DNA of 64,000 nt, taken from assembly GCA_947501275.1 (NCBI GenBank), contig CANMVD010000001.1, positions 1,488,001 through 1,552,000 of the forward strand, in the 5' to 3' direction. Below the pieces are notes generated by a model. It was given only the letters and a program-made list of their open reading frames with translations, was not told where the DNA came from and did not search any database. This document shows positions 53,621 to 61,594 of the stretch, piece by piece. Numbering within the stretch: the stretch's first letter is position 1; every line of letters begins with the position of its first letter. Source of the stretch: an uncultured Tateyamaria sp. (lineage in GTDB: Bacteria; Pseudomonadota; Alphaproteobacteria; Rhodobacterales; Rhodobacteraceae). Made by a program: the position numbers and the translations under genes.

Positions 53621-54499
53621 TCAATTGAAGCAGCCAGAAACAAAACGGCCAAAAAGCTCTGTCTTTGATGCAGATCGTCCTTCGGGCGGATAGACAAACC
53701 AGATGGGTGCTTCCGCTTGCCACAGCGACCCCGTTGCAACTTCAACAATCGCGCCTGCATCAAGTTCTGCTTGCACGGCCAATCGAGACTTGATGGACAA
53801 GCCAAGTCCCTGTGTTACGGCCTCAGTCAATGTATCGGAGTTTGAGACGAGCACCGTAGCCTGGACAGTTGCGTCCTGCCGCTTGCCCTTTGCGTCGGTA
53901 AAAGACAAGCGGGTTTGCCAAGGCAAGCAAATCCACGGCAGGTCAAGTGCGTCTTGCCAAGTGGCTGGCGTGCCATAGCGTGCGAGAAAGTCGGGGGAGG
54001 CGCATATTATGCGGTCATTGTCGCTCAGCTTGCGAGCGACTAGCGCGCTATCGGAGAGCTTGCCTACGCGGATGGCGCAGTCTTGTCCCTCTCCGGACAG
54101 TGATACAAACCGATCCACCGCGAGAAATTCGATCCGCATTTGAGGATGCGACTGCAGAAAATCGGGTAAACGGGGCAGAATGAACCGGGATAAGATCCAA
54201 GGCGACATCGTCGCACGCACCAAGCCACGAAGTTCTGCCGCTCCGCTACCTGCATCGCGCTCGGCTTGCGCAAGATCGGCAAGGATTGCTTCTGTTCGCT
54301 CAAAGAAGATCTGCCCTTCATCAGATAGTTTCAGTGCCCGACTGTTCCGGTGAAAAAGTGTAAGTTTCAGGGCCGCTTCCAGCTTGGCAAGCCGATGGCT
54401 GGCCGTAGCCGGAGAGATACCTACACGTCGCGCCCCCGCAGTGACCCCTTCCGCGTCCGCAATGGCAACAAATGTCTTTAGGTCATCGATCGAGTACAT
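53621..54499 (-). CDS. LysR-family transcriptional regulator
   Basis: A 292-residue regulator: DLKTFVAIADAEGVTAGARR, VGISPATASHRLAKLEAALK, LTLFHRNSRALKLSDEG, then an effector domain opening GLVRATMSPWILSRFILPRL. It is divergent from the secreted Yellow-type gene at 54593 and separated by 93 bases, so it likely controls that set. It is convergent with the GST gene. Confidence 0.88.
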   Translation of the reverse strand: MYSIDDLKTFVAIADAEGVTAGARRVGISPATASHRLAKLEAALKLTLFHRNSRALKLSDEGQIFFERTEAILADLAQAERDAGSGAAELRGLVRATMSPWILSRFILPRLPDFLQSHPQMRIEFLAVDRFVSLSGEGQDCAIRVGKLSDSALVARKLSDNDRIICASPDFLARYGTPATWQDALDLPWICLPWQTRLSFTDAKGKRQDATVQATVLVSNSDTLTEAVTQGLGLSIKSRLAVQAELDAGAIVEVATGSLWQAEAPIWFVYPPEGRSASKTELFGRFVSGCFN

Positions 54500-54592
54500 T
54501 CGAAATCTTCAAATGGTGGTTTCTGTTTCGAGCGTCTTCCTCTGAGTATTTCAGGCGCGTTACTGAGATGTCAAATCAATGGAGGAGAATTT

Positions 54593-55672
54593 ATGAAACG
54601 TCTGTTGTCTGCTGCTAGCACCATCGCTGTCTTGGCCAGTCCCGGGTTTGCGGCCGGGTTGGAAACCTACCTTGAATTCCCGAAGGACATGCCGCCGGGC
54701 AATCTGGCGATCGGACCGGATGGGCGCATGTTCATGTCTGTTCATGAGTTCTACGGCCCCGAACTGCGTGTAGTCGAAGTGATGCCGGACGGCAGCACCA
54801 AGCCCTATCCGACCGATGAGTGGGCGCGTGCGCCGCAGGATGATGGGAATGGGCTGCGAGGAGTCCTTGGGTTGCGCGCCGATCGCACCGGTATTCTTTG
54901 GATGCTGGATGGACAGGGCGAGGGCCAAACCGGGCGGATCGTCGGGTGGAACACCAACACCGAAGAGTTGCAAGCCATCTATTATGTGGGCCAGCCTGCG
55001 GCGCGCCCAACTTCTTTCCTGAACGACCTCGCAGTCGATCTGGAAAACAATGCGATCTACATTTCAGACACAGGTGACGGCATGAATTCCGCCATCATCG
55101 TGATTGATATGGATACCGGGCGCGCACGACGCGTTCTCGAAGGAAGCACCTTCACCGTGCCTGAAGACAGGCCCATGATCATCGATGGACGCGAAATCAT
55201 GCTTGGCGGTAACCCGGCCAAGATCGGGATCAATCCGATCACTATCGATCCGACGAACACATGGGTCTACTTCGCACCCATGACGGCGGCTTCGATGTAC
55301 CGTGTGCGCACTACGGATCTCTTGGACGACAGCCTGAGTGATGAAGATCTCGCCGCCAAAGTCGAACGCTACGGTGACAAGGTGATCTCCGACGGCTCAA
55401 CAGTAGATGCGGCTGGGAACGTTTACATCACGGCCATGACTGACAATGCGATTGGCGTGACTAAACCGGATGGAACCTATGAGGTGCTATACCAATCCAA
55501 CGAAGACCTGCCATGGCCAGACGGCTTTGCGATGGGGGGTGATGGCTTCGTCTACGCGACGATCAACGAACTCCATCGCTCCCCGGTTCTGAATGGCGGT
55601 GAAGATGCATCACTCGGCACCTATCGTATCGTGCGGTTTCCGGCCCTTGGGACGGCAGTGAGCGGGAGATAA
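54593..55672 (+). CDS. Secreted major-royal-jelly/Yellow-family beta-propeller protein
   Basis: A 359-residue protein with signal peptide MKRLLSAASTIAVLASPGFA. The mature part shows propeller repeats: LAIGPDGRMFMSVHEFYGPE, LRADRTGILWMLDGQGEGQ, FLNDLAVDLENNAIYISDTG, YRVRTTDLLDD and TMTDNAIGVTKPDGTYEVL-like strands. This fits the MRJP/Yellow family (bacterial members related to SMP-30 lactonases). GGAGGAGAA precedes the start. Likely periplasmic; reaction unknown, perhaps lactone or quinone-type chemistry. Confidence 0.8.
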   Translation: MKRLLSAASTIAVLASPGFAAGLETYLEFPKDMPPGNLAIGPDGRMFMSVHEFYGPELRVVEVMPDGSTKPYPTDEWARAPQDDGNGLRGVLGLRADRTGILWMLDGQGEGQTGRIVGWNTNTEELQAIYYVGQPAARPTSFLNDLAVDLENNAIYISDTGDGMNSAIIVIDMDTGRARRVLEGSTFTVPEDRPMIIDGREIMLGGNPAKIGINPITIDPTNTWVYFAPMTAASMYRVRTTDLLDDSLSDEDLAAKVERYGDKVISDGSTVDAAGNVYITAMTDNAIGVTKPDGTYEVLYQSNEDLPWPDGFAMGGDGFVYATINELHRSPVLNGGEDASLGTYRIVRFPALGTAVSGR

Positions 55673-55676
55673 CGCA

Positions 55677-55991
55677 ATGCTTTATCGTTTGGATTTCACC
55701 GTGGAATACGATTCCACCATGCAGCAACAAGGTCTGCTTGGCGTTTGGGCTGAGGAGGCCGAGGCCGCTCTCGGCGCCAAGTCGGCAGGCGTTGTAAAGG
55801 ACCTTTGGAAAGTGGTCGGTGAACGCAAAGTCCTTGCCATCGTCGAAGTTGAAACACCTGATGCGCTGGACCAGATACATTTTGATCTGCCGATCATGCA
55901 GAAGATGGGGCATCACGTGCAGGTCGATGTGAAGTCACTGCGGCGCTACGAGGACTTCGCGGCCGACGTCAAAGACCGTATTGGCCGCTGA
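55677..55991 (+). CDS. Muconolactone delta-isomerase-like small protein
   Basis: A 104-residue ferredoxin-like-fold protein: MLYRLDFTVEYDSTMQQQ, GVVKDLWKVVGERKVLAIVE, FDLPIMQKMGHHVQVDVKSL. The LPIMQKM segment and length match the muconolactone isomerase family, though catechol pathway genes are absent. It lies 4 bases after the Yellow-type gene. Confidence 0.75.
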   Translation: MLYRLDFTVEYDSTMQQQGLLGVWAEEAEAALGAKSAGVVKDLWKVVGERKVLAIVEVETPDALDQIHFDLPIMQKMGHHVQVDVKSLRRYEDFAADVKDRIGR

Positions 55992-56007
55992 GTTAAAGGC
56001 ATCCACC

Positions 56008-56402
56008 ATGACAAAAATGGTTCATTCCTGCATCCGCGTACTTAACGGCGATAGATCCGTCGCCAGGTACAAGGACGCCTTTGATCTCGATGTTGTCGAC
56101 CAACTTGACTGTGAGAGTTTCCTTCTGACCTATCTTAGGAACGCAGCAAGCGGGTTCGAGCTTGAACTGACGCTCAACAAGGCACGCCAGGAGGAATATG
56201 ATCTTGGTGACGGCTATGCGCACCTCGCCTTTGTTGTGGAGGATGCCGGTGCGCATCAGGCCGCCCTGACCTCAAAAGGCATCGAAGTTGATGACCTTGT
56301 GGATTTTCCTCTGGCGGTGATCTAGTTGCGCGGTTCTTTTTCGCGACTGACCCTGGTGGCTACAAGATCGAAGTCATTCAAAAAGGTGGGCGCTTTTACC
56401 AA
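56008..56402 (+). pseudogene. Frameshifted glyoxalase I-like (VOC) gene
   Basis: Codons from 56008 encode a lactoylglutathione-lyase-like N-part (HSCIRVLNGDRSVARYKDAF, FELELTLNKARQEEYDLGDG, YAHLAFVVEDAGAHQAAL) and then hit TAG at 56323. The missing C-terminus, GGDLVARFFFATDPGGYKIE then VIQKGGRFYQ, reads in the minus-one frame from about 56313. One extra T in the TTTT run at 56304-56307 would restore it. The restored frame has no stop before the peroxiredoxin gene. This may be a true mutation, a sequencing error in a homopolymer, or recoding. Confidence 0.7.
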
Positions 56403-56413
56403 CGCCCACCTTT
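56382..56413. promoter_or_regulatory. Stem-loop between the glyoxalase remnant and the peroxiredoxin gene
   Basis: AAAGGTGGGCG (56382-56392) and CGCCCACCTTT (56403-56413) form a perfect 11 bp stem with a 10-base loop, 31 bases before the peroxiredoxin start. It could terminate or attenuate the upstream message or act in the leader of the downstream one. Confidence 0.55.
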
Positions 56414-56444
56414 CCAAAAACGACCTACCTACAAGGAAAGAAGT

Positions 56445-56981
56445 ATGCTCCTCCCTCGTCAAAAAACACCCCAACTGAGCTTGCCGACCCTCGATGGCGA
56501 AACCTTTGATCTTGCCAAGGAGACGTCGGAGCGCGGCACCGTCATCTGCTTTTATCGAGGGCTTCATTGCCCGATCTGCGCCACTTATCTGTCTGAACTT
56601 GAAAAGCGCGTACCCGACTTTGCCGAACGCGGTGTTGGGACCATTGCCATCAGCAGTGACGGTATAGAGCGTACCCGAGCGATGTCTGATAAGATCGAGA
56701 ACGAAAGTTTGCGCTTTGCATACGATTTATCATTGGCCAAAGCGCGCGAGTGGGGCCTGTATATTTCGACATCGCGCGGCAAGACATCCATCGGCATCGA
56801 GGAACCGGCGCTCTTTTCGGAACCCGGTCTGTTTATGGTGACGCCCGAGCAAACCCTTTACTACGGATCGGTTCAGACCATGCCGTTCGTGCGGCCACAC
56901 TTCTCCGAACTCGTCAGTGCTTTGGATTTCGCGATCGCGAAGAATTATCCAGCGCGCGGGGAATACACTGGGGCTGTTTGA
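56445..56981 (+). CDS. Peroxiredoxin-like (AhpC/TSA) protein
   Basis: A 178-residue thioredoxin-fold protein. The active segment is CFYRGLHCPICATYLSELEK with a CxxC pair. LFMVTPEQTLYYGSVQTMPF is typical of the peroxiredoxin-like group. AAGGAAAGAAG precedes the ATG. The open frame continues upstream without a stop to 56295, in register with the C-terminal piece of the glyoxalase remnant. Likely reduces peroxides or disulfides; partner unknown. Confidence 0.85.
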   Translation: MLLPRQKTPQLSLPTLDGETFDLAKETSERGTVICFYRGLHCPICATYLSELEKRVPDFAERGVGTIAISSDGIERTRAMSDKIENESLRFAYDLSLAKAREWGLYISTSRGKTSIGIEEPALFSEPGLFMVTPEQTLYYGSVQTMPFVRPHFSELVSALDFAIAKNYPARGEYTGAV

Positions 56982-57029
56982 TTGATCCGCTTTCCATTCA
57001 TTGTCTCAAGTGAATTTTTTCAGATGTTT

Positions 57030-57100
57030 CTGAATGTCGGCTTTGCGGGCTGCAGCTGCAGCAGCCAAGCACAACGCTGACAGTTCGCTTAGGGGCGGAA
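57030..57100 (+). repeat. Diverged relative of the dispersed intergenic repeat
   Basis: GAATGTCGGCTTTGCGGGCTGC followed by AGCTGCAGCAGCC resembles the core of the copies at 30023 and 48237 (GAATGTCGG, GCGGGC, CTGCAGCA), but the right half is poorly matched. It sits in the convergent gap between the peroxiredoxin and flavin-reductase genes. Boundaries are approximate. Confidence 0.35.
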
Positions 57101-57116
57101 GAGACAGCAAGTGGTG

Positions 57117-58265
57117 TCAGTACCCGCTGAACTGCTCGAGTCGGATGTCTTCTTTCCTGACTCCCGCCTTGGTCAGCGCGTCAGCCATCGCTGAAACGAA
57201 TGCTCCAGGTCCGACGCAATAGTAGATCGGGCCTGTGAGGTTTTCCAGATGCCTGCGCAGCATGGCCTCGTCGATCCAACCCGTCTCGCCCGACCAGTCA
57301 TCGCTGTCGCCAACATCCGACATCGTGGCAACCAGTTGAAAACCAGAGTTTGCCGCGTCCAGATCCTGCAGCTCATTCAACATCGCTGAATCGGCAGGGG
57401 TGCGGTTGGAATAAAACAGGGACGTCTTGGTTAACTGGCCAGAGTGATCAGCGTCGCGGATCATCGACAGGAAGGGGGTGATGCCGATCCCACCCGCGAG
57501 GAACACTGTCGGGCGATCTTGGGTTTCATCCTTCGTAAAGTTCCCCAATGGCCCCGCGATTTCCAATTCCTTGCCCTCCGGCATCCCTTTCAGGGCCTGT
57601 TTGAAATCGCTGGCATCGCGCAGACGCGTTATGACTGTAATGCCCGGCTCATGAGGGGCACTTGCGATTGAAAGTACACGTGCCTCGCCCGTTGCTTTCT
57701 CCGAACCAGGGGCGATTGTCAGCCGGATTGCCTGACCTGGCGTGAACGTGAACCCAGCAGGTTTCGAGAGACGTAGGGCAAGTGTGCCATGCGCAACCAT
57801 TTCGCGTCCCAAGAGTGTCGTAGAGGTTGCCTGGCTGCTGCGTCCTGTGAGGCGGATTCCATCGCGCATGTTCAGTCCCATCAGGGTAAGGTTGGTCGCC
57901 CCGGCGATCAGCTCTACGCCCTGCAGTGCGTAGAATATCGTGTCGAAGTTGCCAGCAGATGCTTTGGACTCCAGTAAGAATGCCATCGGCAGCAAGATCA
58001 GAATCCCGTTGGCCGCGATGATCGGCATCCGCTTTTTCTTTGCAGACACCAGCGACTCCGAACGGCCTGCACCCAATGACATCCCGGATCCGCCAACAAT
58101 GGCCATCGCGGGGATGAGGATGAACATCCCATAGAGAATCCAGCCCTTTACGGCGGCGACGGTTTCATACGATCCGAATAGCTCTGAAAGAACCGTTGAG
58201 GTCCAGAACAAAAAAATCATGAACAGACCGATAGCGCCTGCGATGGCGTGAATGCGGGTTTTCAT
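57117..58265 (-). CDS. Membrane-anchored flavin/ferredoxin-NADP reductase-like protein
   Basis: A 382-residue fusion. Residues about 1-135 hold four predicted membrane helices (AIAGAIGLFMIFLFWTSTVL; WILYGMFILIPAMAIVGGSG; IIAANGILILLPMAFLL). Residues about 150-382 are an FNR-type module with an FAD-binding barrel (GQAIRLTI, ARVLSIASAPHEPG), an NAD-binding part (VFLAGGIGITPFLSMIRDAD) and the terminal CVGPGAFVSAMADAL. No 2Fe-2S domain is present. It heads a minus-strand run towards the MarR side and may donate electrons from NAD(P)H to membrane or periplasmic partners such as the cytochrome b561. Confidence 0.8.
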   Translation of the reverse strand: MKTRIHAIAGAIGLFMIFLFWTSTVLSELFGSYETVAAVKGWILYGMFILIPAMAIVGGSGMSLGAGRSESLVSAKKKRMPIIAANGILILLPMAFLLESKASAGNFDTIFYALQGVELIAGATNLTLMGLNMRDGIRLTGRSSQATSTTLLGREMVAHGTLALRLSKPAGFTFTPGQAIRLTIAPGSEKATGEARVLSIASAPHEPGITVITRLRDASDFKQALKGMPEGKELEIAGPLGNFTKDETQDRPTVFLAGGIGITPFLSMIRDADHSGQLTKTSLFYSNRTPADSAMLNELQDLDAANSGFQLVATMSDVGDSDDWSGETGWIDEAMLRRHLENLTGPIYYCVGPGAFVSAMADALTKAGVRKEDIRLEQFSGY

Positions 58266-58302
58266 GTGACTATCCTTGTTGGAATACAGTTTACGTGAGT
58301 CA

Positions 58303-58749
58303 TCAGGCCATTATCGCGATGCAGCCAAAAACGGCCGAAGCAAAACCGAACCCAATGCGGAAGTAGTGGATCGTCAGCCATTGGCTCAGCTTTGCAGCAG
58401 CAGTTGCCTCATCCATCGTGCCACTGGCGAAGGCCGTGTTGGTTGGCACGAAGAACGCGAATGTCAGGACAGCGACGACGAGGATACAGGCAGCGCTGAG
58501 TAGCCAGTACCTCAACTCTGGTTGGCCCCATGACAGCCAGACCGATCCGATGAGAGCAATAAACGTTGGCATGAAGACAATTGGGATCGAGCGCGAGACG
58601 AATTGATCGTTGGCCGCGAACCAACCGAGGAAGTCTTGTATTGGCAGGCTACGCCAGTACCCGCCAAACGTCACGCCGATGCTGAGCATAACACCTGCAA
58701 ACCCGGCTGCGCCGCAAATCGTCAGTATGTTCAAAACTGCCTTGAGCAT
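58303..58749 (-). CDS. DUF1772 (anthrone-oxygenase-like) membrane protein
   Basis: A 148-residue protein with four hydrophobic helices (VLNILTICGAAGFAGVMLSI; VFMPTFIALIGSVWLSWG; YWLLSAACILVVAVLTFAFF; IGFGFASAVFGCIAIMA). It carries the segment FVPTNTAFASG, a DUF1772 hallmark. The start at 58749 is 2 bases after the cytochrome b561 stop. The family is linked to anthrone oxygenases and noncatalytic membrane proteins; function here is unknown. Confidence 0.75.
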   Translation of the reverse strand: MLKAVLNILTICGAAGFAGVMLSIGVTFGGYWRSLPIQDFLGWFAANDQFVSRSIPIVFMPTFIALIGSVWLSWGQPELRYWLLSAACILVVAVLTFAFFVPTNTAFASGTMDEATAAAKLSQWLTIHYFRIGFGFASAVFGCIAIMA

Positions 58750-58751
58750 GA

Positions 58752-59297
58752 TCAGGCCCCTCTGTTCTTTGAGCTGAACCACATGCGCCAGATCAGCCCG
58801 TCTTTTTTTATGAAGTGGTGGTAAAGAGCGGCAGATCCGTGGAGCAACAGGAGTGCTAGCAAAAGCCGTGCGCCAAGCCCGTGCGGAATGCGCGGCAGTA
58901 CCTGGGAAAATTCGGGCAATGGGCCTTCAGATGTTCCGGACAGGATGTCACCCGCGCCTGAAAGCAAGACGGTACTGATCCCGCTGACTACCATGCTTAG
59001 TATGACAACGTAGAAAGCTACGTGGATAGCTTCGGCGGACAGTGTTTGCCAAGCTGGATCGTCGGACACAGGGGCGGGCTTTTGATCAACACGCCAGCAC
59101 CAAAACAAGCAAAAAAATGTGAGCAGTAAGGCTAAGACACTCAGCGGCACATGAAACATCAAGATTGCTTTTTTGGTGGCACTATCCGTCAGTGATGTTG
59201 CCCGGAAACCAGAACCAAGCATCGCAAGGATGACGATTGCGCTCAGCCAATGAATTGTGACAGCGACCGATCCGTATTCGGTGGGGGAGCTTTTCAT
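58752..59297 (-). CDS. Cytochrome b561 family protein
   Basis: A 181-residue four-helix membrane haem protein. Likely haem-ligand histidines are H16 (VAVTIHWLSA), H49 (LMFHVPLSVL), H92 (AIHVAFYVV) and H153 or nearby (LLLLHGSAALYHHF). These fit diheme b561 proteins that oxidise ubiquinol and reduce superoxide or periplasmic acceptors. It lies between the exported 137-residue protein and the DUF1772 gene. Confidence 0.88.
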   Translation of the reverse strand: MKSSPTEYGSVAVTIHWLSAIVILAMLGSGFRATSLTDSATKKAILMFHVPLSVLALLLTFFCLFWCWRVDQKPAPVSDDPAWQTLSAEAIHVAFYVVILSMVVSGISTVLLSGAGDILSGTSEGPLPEFSQVLPRIPHGLGARLLLALLLLHGSAALYHHFIKKDGLIWRMWFSSKNRGA

Positions 59298-59329
59298 ATG
59301 ACCTGCCTCCTGATCCAGAGTGACCGGGA

Positions 59330-59743
59330 CTACTGTCCCGTGATCGCTGCGCGGTAGGCGATGTTGATCACGTAGCCGTTGTGAAACGCGTCTCGTGTGA
59401 ACAACGCATCGTCGCTGGTGTCAGCGCGGCGGAAATCTGCAACCACAGATTTGTGATATTCGGTTAGACTGTTCTCGCTATTCGCGTGACGACTCCAGAA
59501 CGCAAAGACGACCTTTTGCGCCGTCTGGCAGGCACTTTGCCGTCCTTCGTCTTCAGCAATGAAGTTGAAGCCGAAATCCCATTCTGTGAACTCACCAATG
59601 TCGGCGGCGCGTTCGGGGCTGTCTTCGATGGACACGTAGATCAGGTTTGCGAGATCGCGCCCTGGTGCCACCTCGTCGGATTGAGCTGATGCTGCGCCCG
59701 GAAGAGCCAGAAGAAGCAAGCAACTTACTGTCAGCGTTTTCAT
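59330..59743 (-). CDS. Exported protein of unknown function
   Basis: A 137-residue protein with signal peptide MKTLTVSCLLLLALPGAASA followed by QSDEVAPG. The mature part has two regions rich in aromatic residues (DLANLIYVSIEDSPERA; EFTEWDFGFNFIAEDEG) and a single cysteine. I do not recognise a family. It is the first gene of the b561/DUF1772/flavin-reductase set, divergent from marR across the palindromic operator, so it is probably MarR-controlled. Confidence 0.75.
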   Translation of the reverse strand: MKTLTVSCLLLLALPGAASAQSDEVAPGRDLANLIYVSIEDSPERAADIGEFTEWDFGFNFIAEDEGRQSACQTAQKVVFAFWSRHANSENSLTEYHKSVVADFRRADTSDDALFTRDAFHNGYVINIAYRAAITGQ

Positions 59744-59766
59744 CTCGTTATCCCCCCTGATTCGAA

Positions 59767-59808
59767 TTGCATAGCAAGCTATATACTATTACATAGTAAG
59801 CTATGCAA
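59767..59808. promoter_or_regulatory. Large palindromic MarR operator candidate
   Basis: The left arm TTGCATAGCAAGCTAT (from 59767) and the right arm, whose complement reads TTGCATAGCTTACTATG (ending 59808), form a near-perfect 42-base palindrome. It lies exactly between marR and the divergent secreted-protein gene. Size and symmetry fit a MarR dimer, or two dimers, binding and repressing both directions. Confidence 0.65.
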
Positions 59809-59823
59809 TGTTAGTTGTCGTCT

Positions 59824-60267
59824 ATGGAATTTGATCGAATGAACTCGGCGGGATACCTCGTGAACAACTTGGCCCGATTGCTTGTAGAAGTCCTTCGTAA
59901 ACGGATCGCGCCACTTGGGATCGTCCCGGGGCAATTCCCGACGCTATTGGCTTTGTGGGAGAAAGACGGCCTAACCCAGAAAGAGCTTCTGGCTCTCGTC
60001 GATATAGAACAGGCGACTCTTGCCAATACGCTTACCAGAATGGAGCGAGACGGCCTCATTGTTCGCAAGGAGCATCCCGCTGATGCCAGGGCGCGCACGA
60101 TCCATCTGACCGCGCAAGGACGCTCTATACGGGACTCGGCCTATCAAACTGCAATGCAGATCAACGAAGAAGTGCTCGCCGATCTTTCCGATAAAGAAAC
60201 ACAGGCGTTTCTGGACTATACGCGGCGGATCATTGGTAAGATCAAGGACGTTGAGAGCGCTTCCTAG
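59824..60267 (+). CDS. MarR-family transcriptional regulator
   Basis: A 147-residue winged-helix regulator: RIAPLGIVPGQFPTLLALWE, LTQKELLALVDIEQATLANT, LTRMERDGLIVRKEHPADAR, RARTIHLTAQG. The ATG at 59824 is used; a TTG three codons upstream is possible. It is divergent from the membrane redox operon across the palindrome and probably senses an oxidant, phenolic or drug-like ligand. Confidence 0.88.
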   Translation: MEFDRMNSAGYLVNNLARLLVEVLRKRIAPLGIVPGQFPTLLALWEKDGLTQKELLALVDIEQATLANTLTRMERDGLIVRKEHPADARARTIHLTAQGRSIRDSAYQTAMQINEEVLADLSDKETQAFLDYTRRIIGKIKDVESAS

Positions 60268-60750
60268 CGGATGCAGCAAGGCCAGAAGGTTGACATGGTC
60301 TGGGCTTACTTCTTGGCCCGCCTTGAACGATTATACTGCGAGTTAGGCGAGACCCGTCCAGTCGCAGCCACAGCGCGTGTCCGGTTTTTTGAAGCTGCGT
60401 TGCCGAATAGCCTGGCGCGACGAATGCCTGGAATGAGCCGACGTAGCGGCCACCAAGGATGCTGTAACACTGGGCTGTTTCGAAGGTCTGGAAGGAGCTC
60501 AGTCTGTAAGTCTGTTTTTCTGGCTGCGCGCGCTCGCAGAAAGGATAACGCTGCAACGGCATAAATTTCGGTACTGCCGCGCAGCAGGAATAGTTGTCAT
60601 TCAAACAGATCACAGCGGAGATAAAAGGCGAAAGGATCAAGTCTGGTTTGTTGTGGCGTGATGCAGGCTTAGAAATGCCGCCTGAGCCACGGACCCAGTG
60701 TTACAAAACCTTCACTTCGCTTCGATCTATATTTCAATTATTCATGAATT
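60268..60750. other. 483-base intergenic region without a supported gene
   Basis: The only longer frame (60271-60564) is Arg/Ala-rich and shows no family likeness. The region includes short CTGCAACGG and GGCTGCG motifs of the sort found in the other intergenic repeats. At its end lies an AT-rich promoter-like stretch with the palindrome TTCATGAA at 60741-60748, directly before the ars start codon, a possible ArsR site. Confidence 0.4.
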
Positions 60751-61590
60751 ATGGACAAAACGATTCCCGATCGACTTTCAACGCTTGGACATCCGCAACG
60801 GCTTGCCGTGTTCCGGCTGCTCATGCGTCGCTACCCTGATCGCGTCCCTGCGACCGAATTGGCTAATGCTCTCGACCTAAAGCCCAATACGCTTTCCACC
60901 TATGTCAGCGCGCTCATGCAGACCGGCCTGATCTCGCAAGAGCGGGTCGGCACATCGCTGCGCTACGCGGTGGATATTGAGGTGACGCAGGCGACCATTG
61001 GGTTCCTTCTTCACGACTGCTGTCGGGGGCGACCCGAAATCTGTCTTCCTTTTGATCATGATGCCACAAACAAGAGTGCTGAATTGACGGGTCAAAAGTT
61101 CAATGTCTTGTTCATCTGCACCGGCAATTCGGCCCGGTCGATCTTTGCCGAAGCTATCCTACGCGACCTCACACCGGATCGATTCAACGTCTATTCCGCG
61201 GGCACCAAGCCGAAATCGGAGCTAAACCCATTCGCGTTGGAAGTGTTGGAGCACAACGGCCATGACGTGTCTCTTTTGCGCGCCAAGAACATCGGAGAGT
61301 TTCAGACCAAGGATGCCCCCACCTTAGATTTTGTGTTCACTGTTTGTGACCAGGCCGCTAACGAGGAGTGCCCTGCGTGGCAGGGACAGACGATCAGTGC
61401 CCACTGGGGGCTGCCTGATCCGGTCAAGGTTGATGGCACAGACGCGGAAAAAAGCCTCGCGTTCCGACAGACTTATGGCGCGTTGCGCAACCGCATGACG
61501 GGGTTTGCTGCGCTGCCGATTGCGTTGCTTGACCGTGTTTCCCTGCAAAGGGCCGTGGATGACATCGGCCAAATCAAAGACAAAGGATAG
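60751..61590 (+). CDS. ArsR repressor fused to LMW-PTP-type arsenate reductase (ArsC)
   Basis: A 279-residue fusion. Residues 1-100 are an ArsR winged helix ([40 protein letters not shown]). A cysteine cluster at C90, C91 and C97 ([11 protein letters not shown]) is a plausible As(III) sensor. Residues 115-279 are a low-molecular-weight phosphatase-like ArsC: the P-loop is CTGNSAR (C123-R129), and the resolving pair C199 and C207 sits in [17 protein letters not shown]. It would thus both regulate the locus and reduce arsenate to arsenite. No ribosome site is obvious. Confidence 0.88.
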   Translation: MDKTIPDRLSTLGHPQRLAVFRLLMRRYPDRVPATELANALDLKPNTLSTYVSALMQTGLISQERVGTSLRYAVDIEVTQATIGFLLHDCCRGRPEICLPFDHDATNKSAELTGQKFNVLFICTGNSARSIFAEAILRDLTPDRFNVYSAGTKPKSELNPFALEVLEHNGHDVSLLRAKNIGEFQTKDAPTLDFVFTVCDQAANEECPAWQGQTISAHWGLPDPVKVDGTDAEKSLAFRQTYGALRNRMTGFAALPIALLDRVSLQRAVDDIGQIKDKG

Positions 61591-61594
61591 ACCA

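Noticed and set aside
60271-60564. 97-codon frame between marR and the ars locus
   Set aside because: Low-complexity Arg/Ala-rich translation with no ribosome site or family likeness; the region looks like degenerate intergenic sequence.
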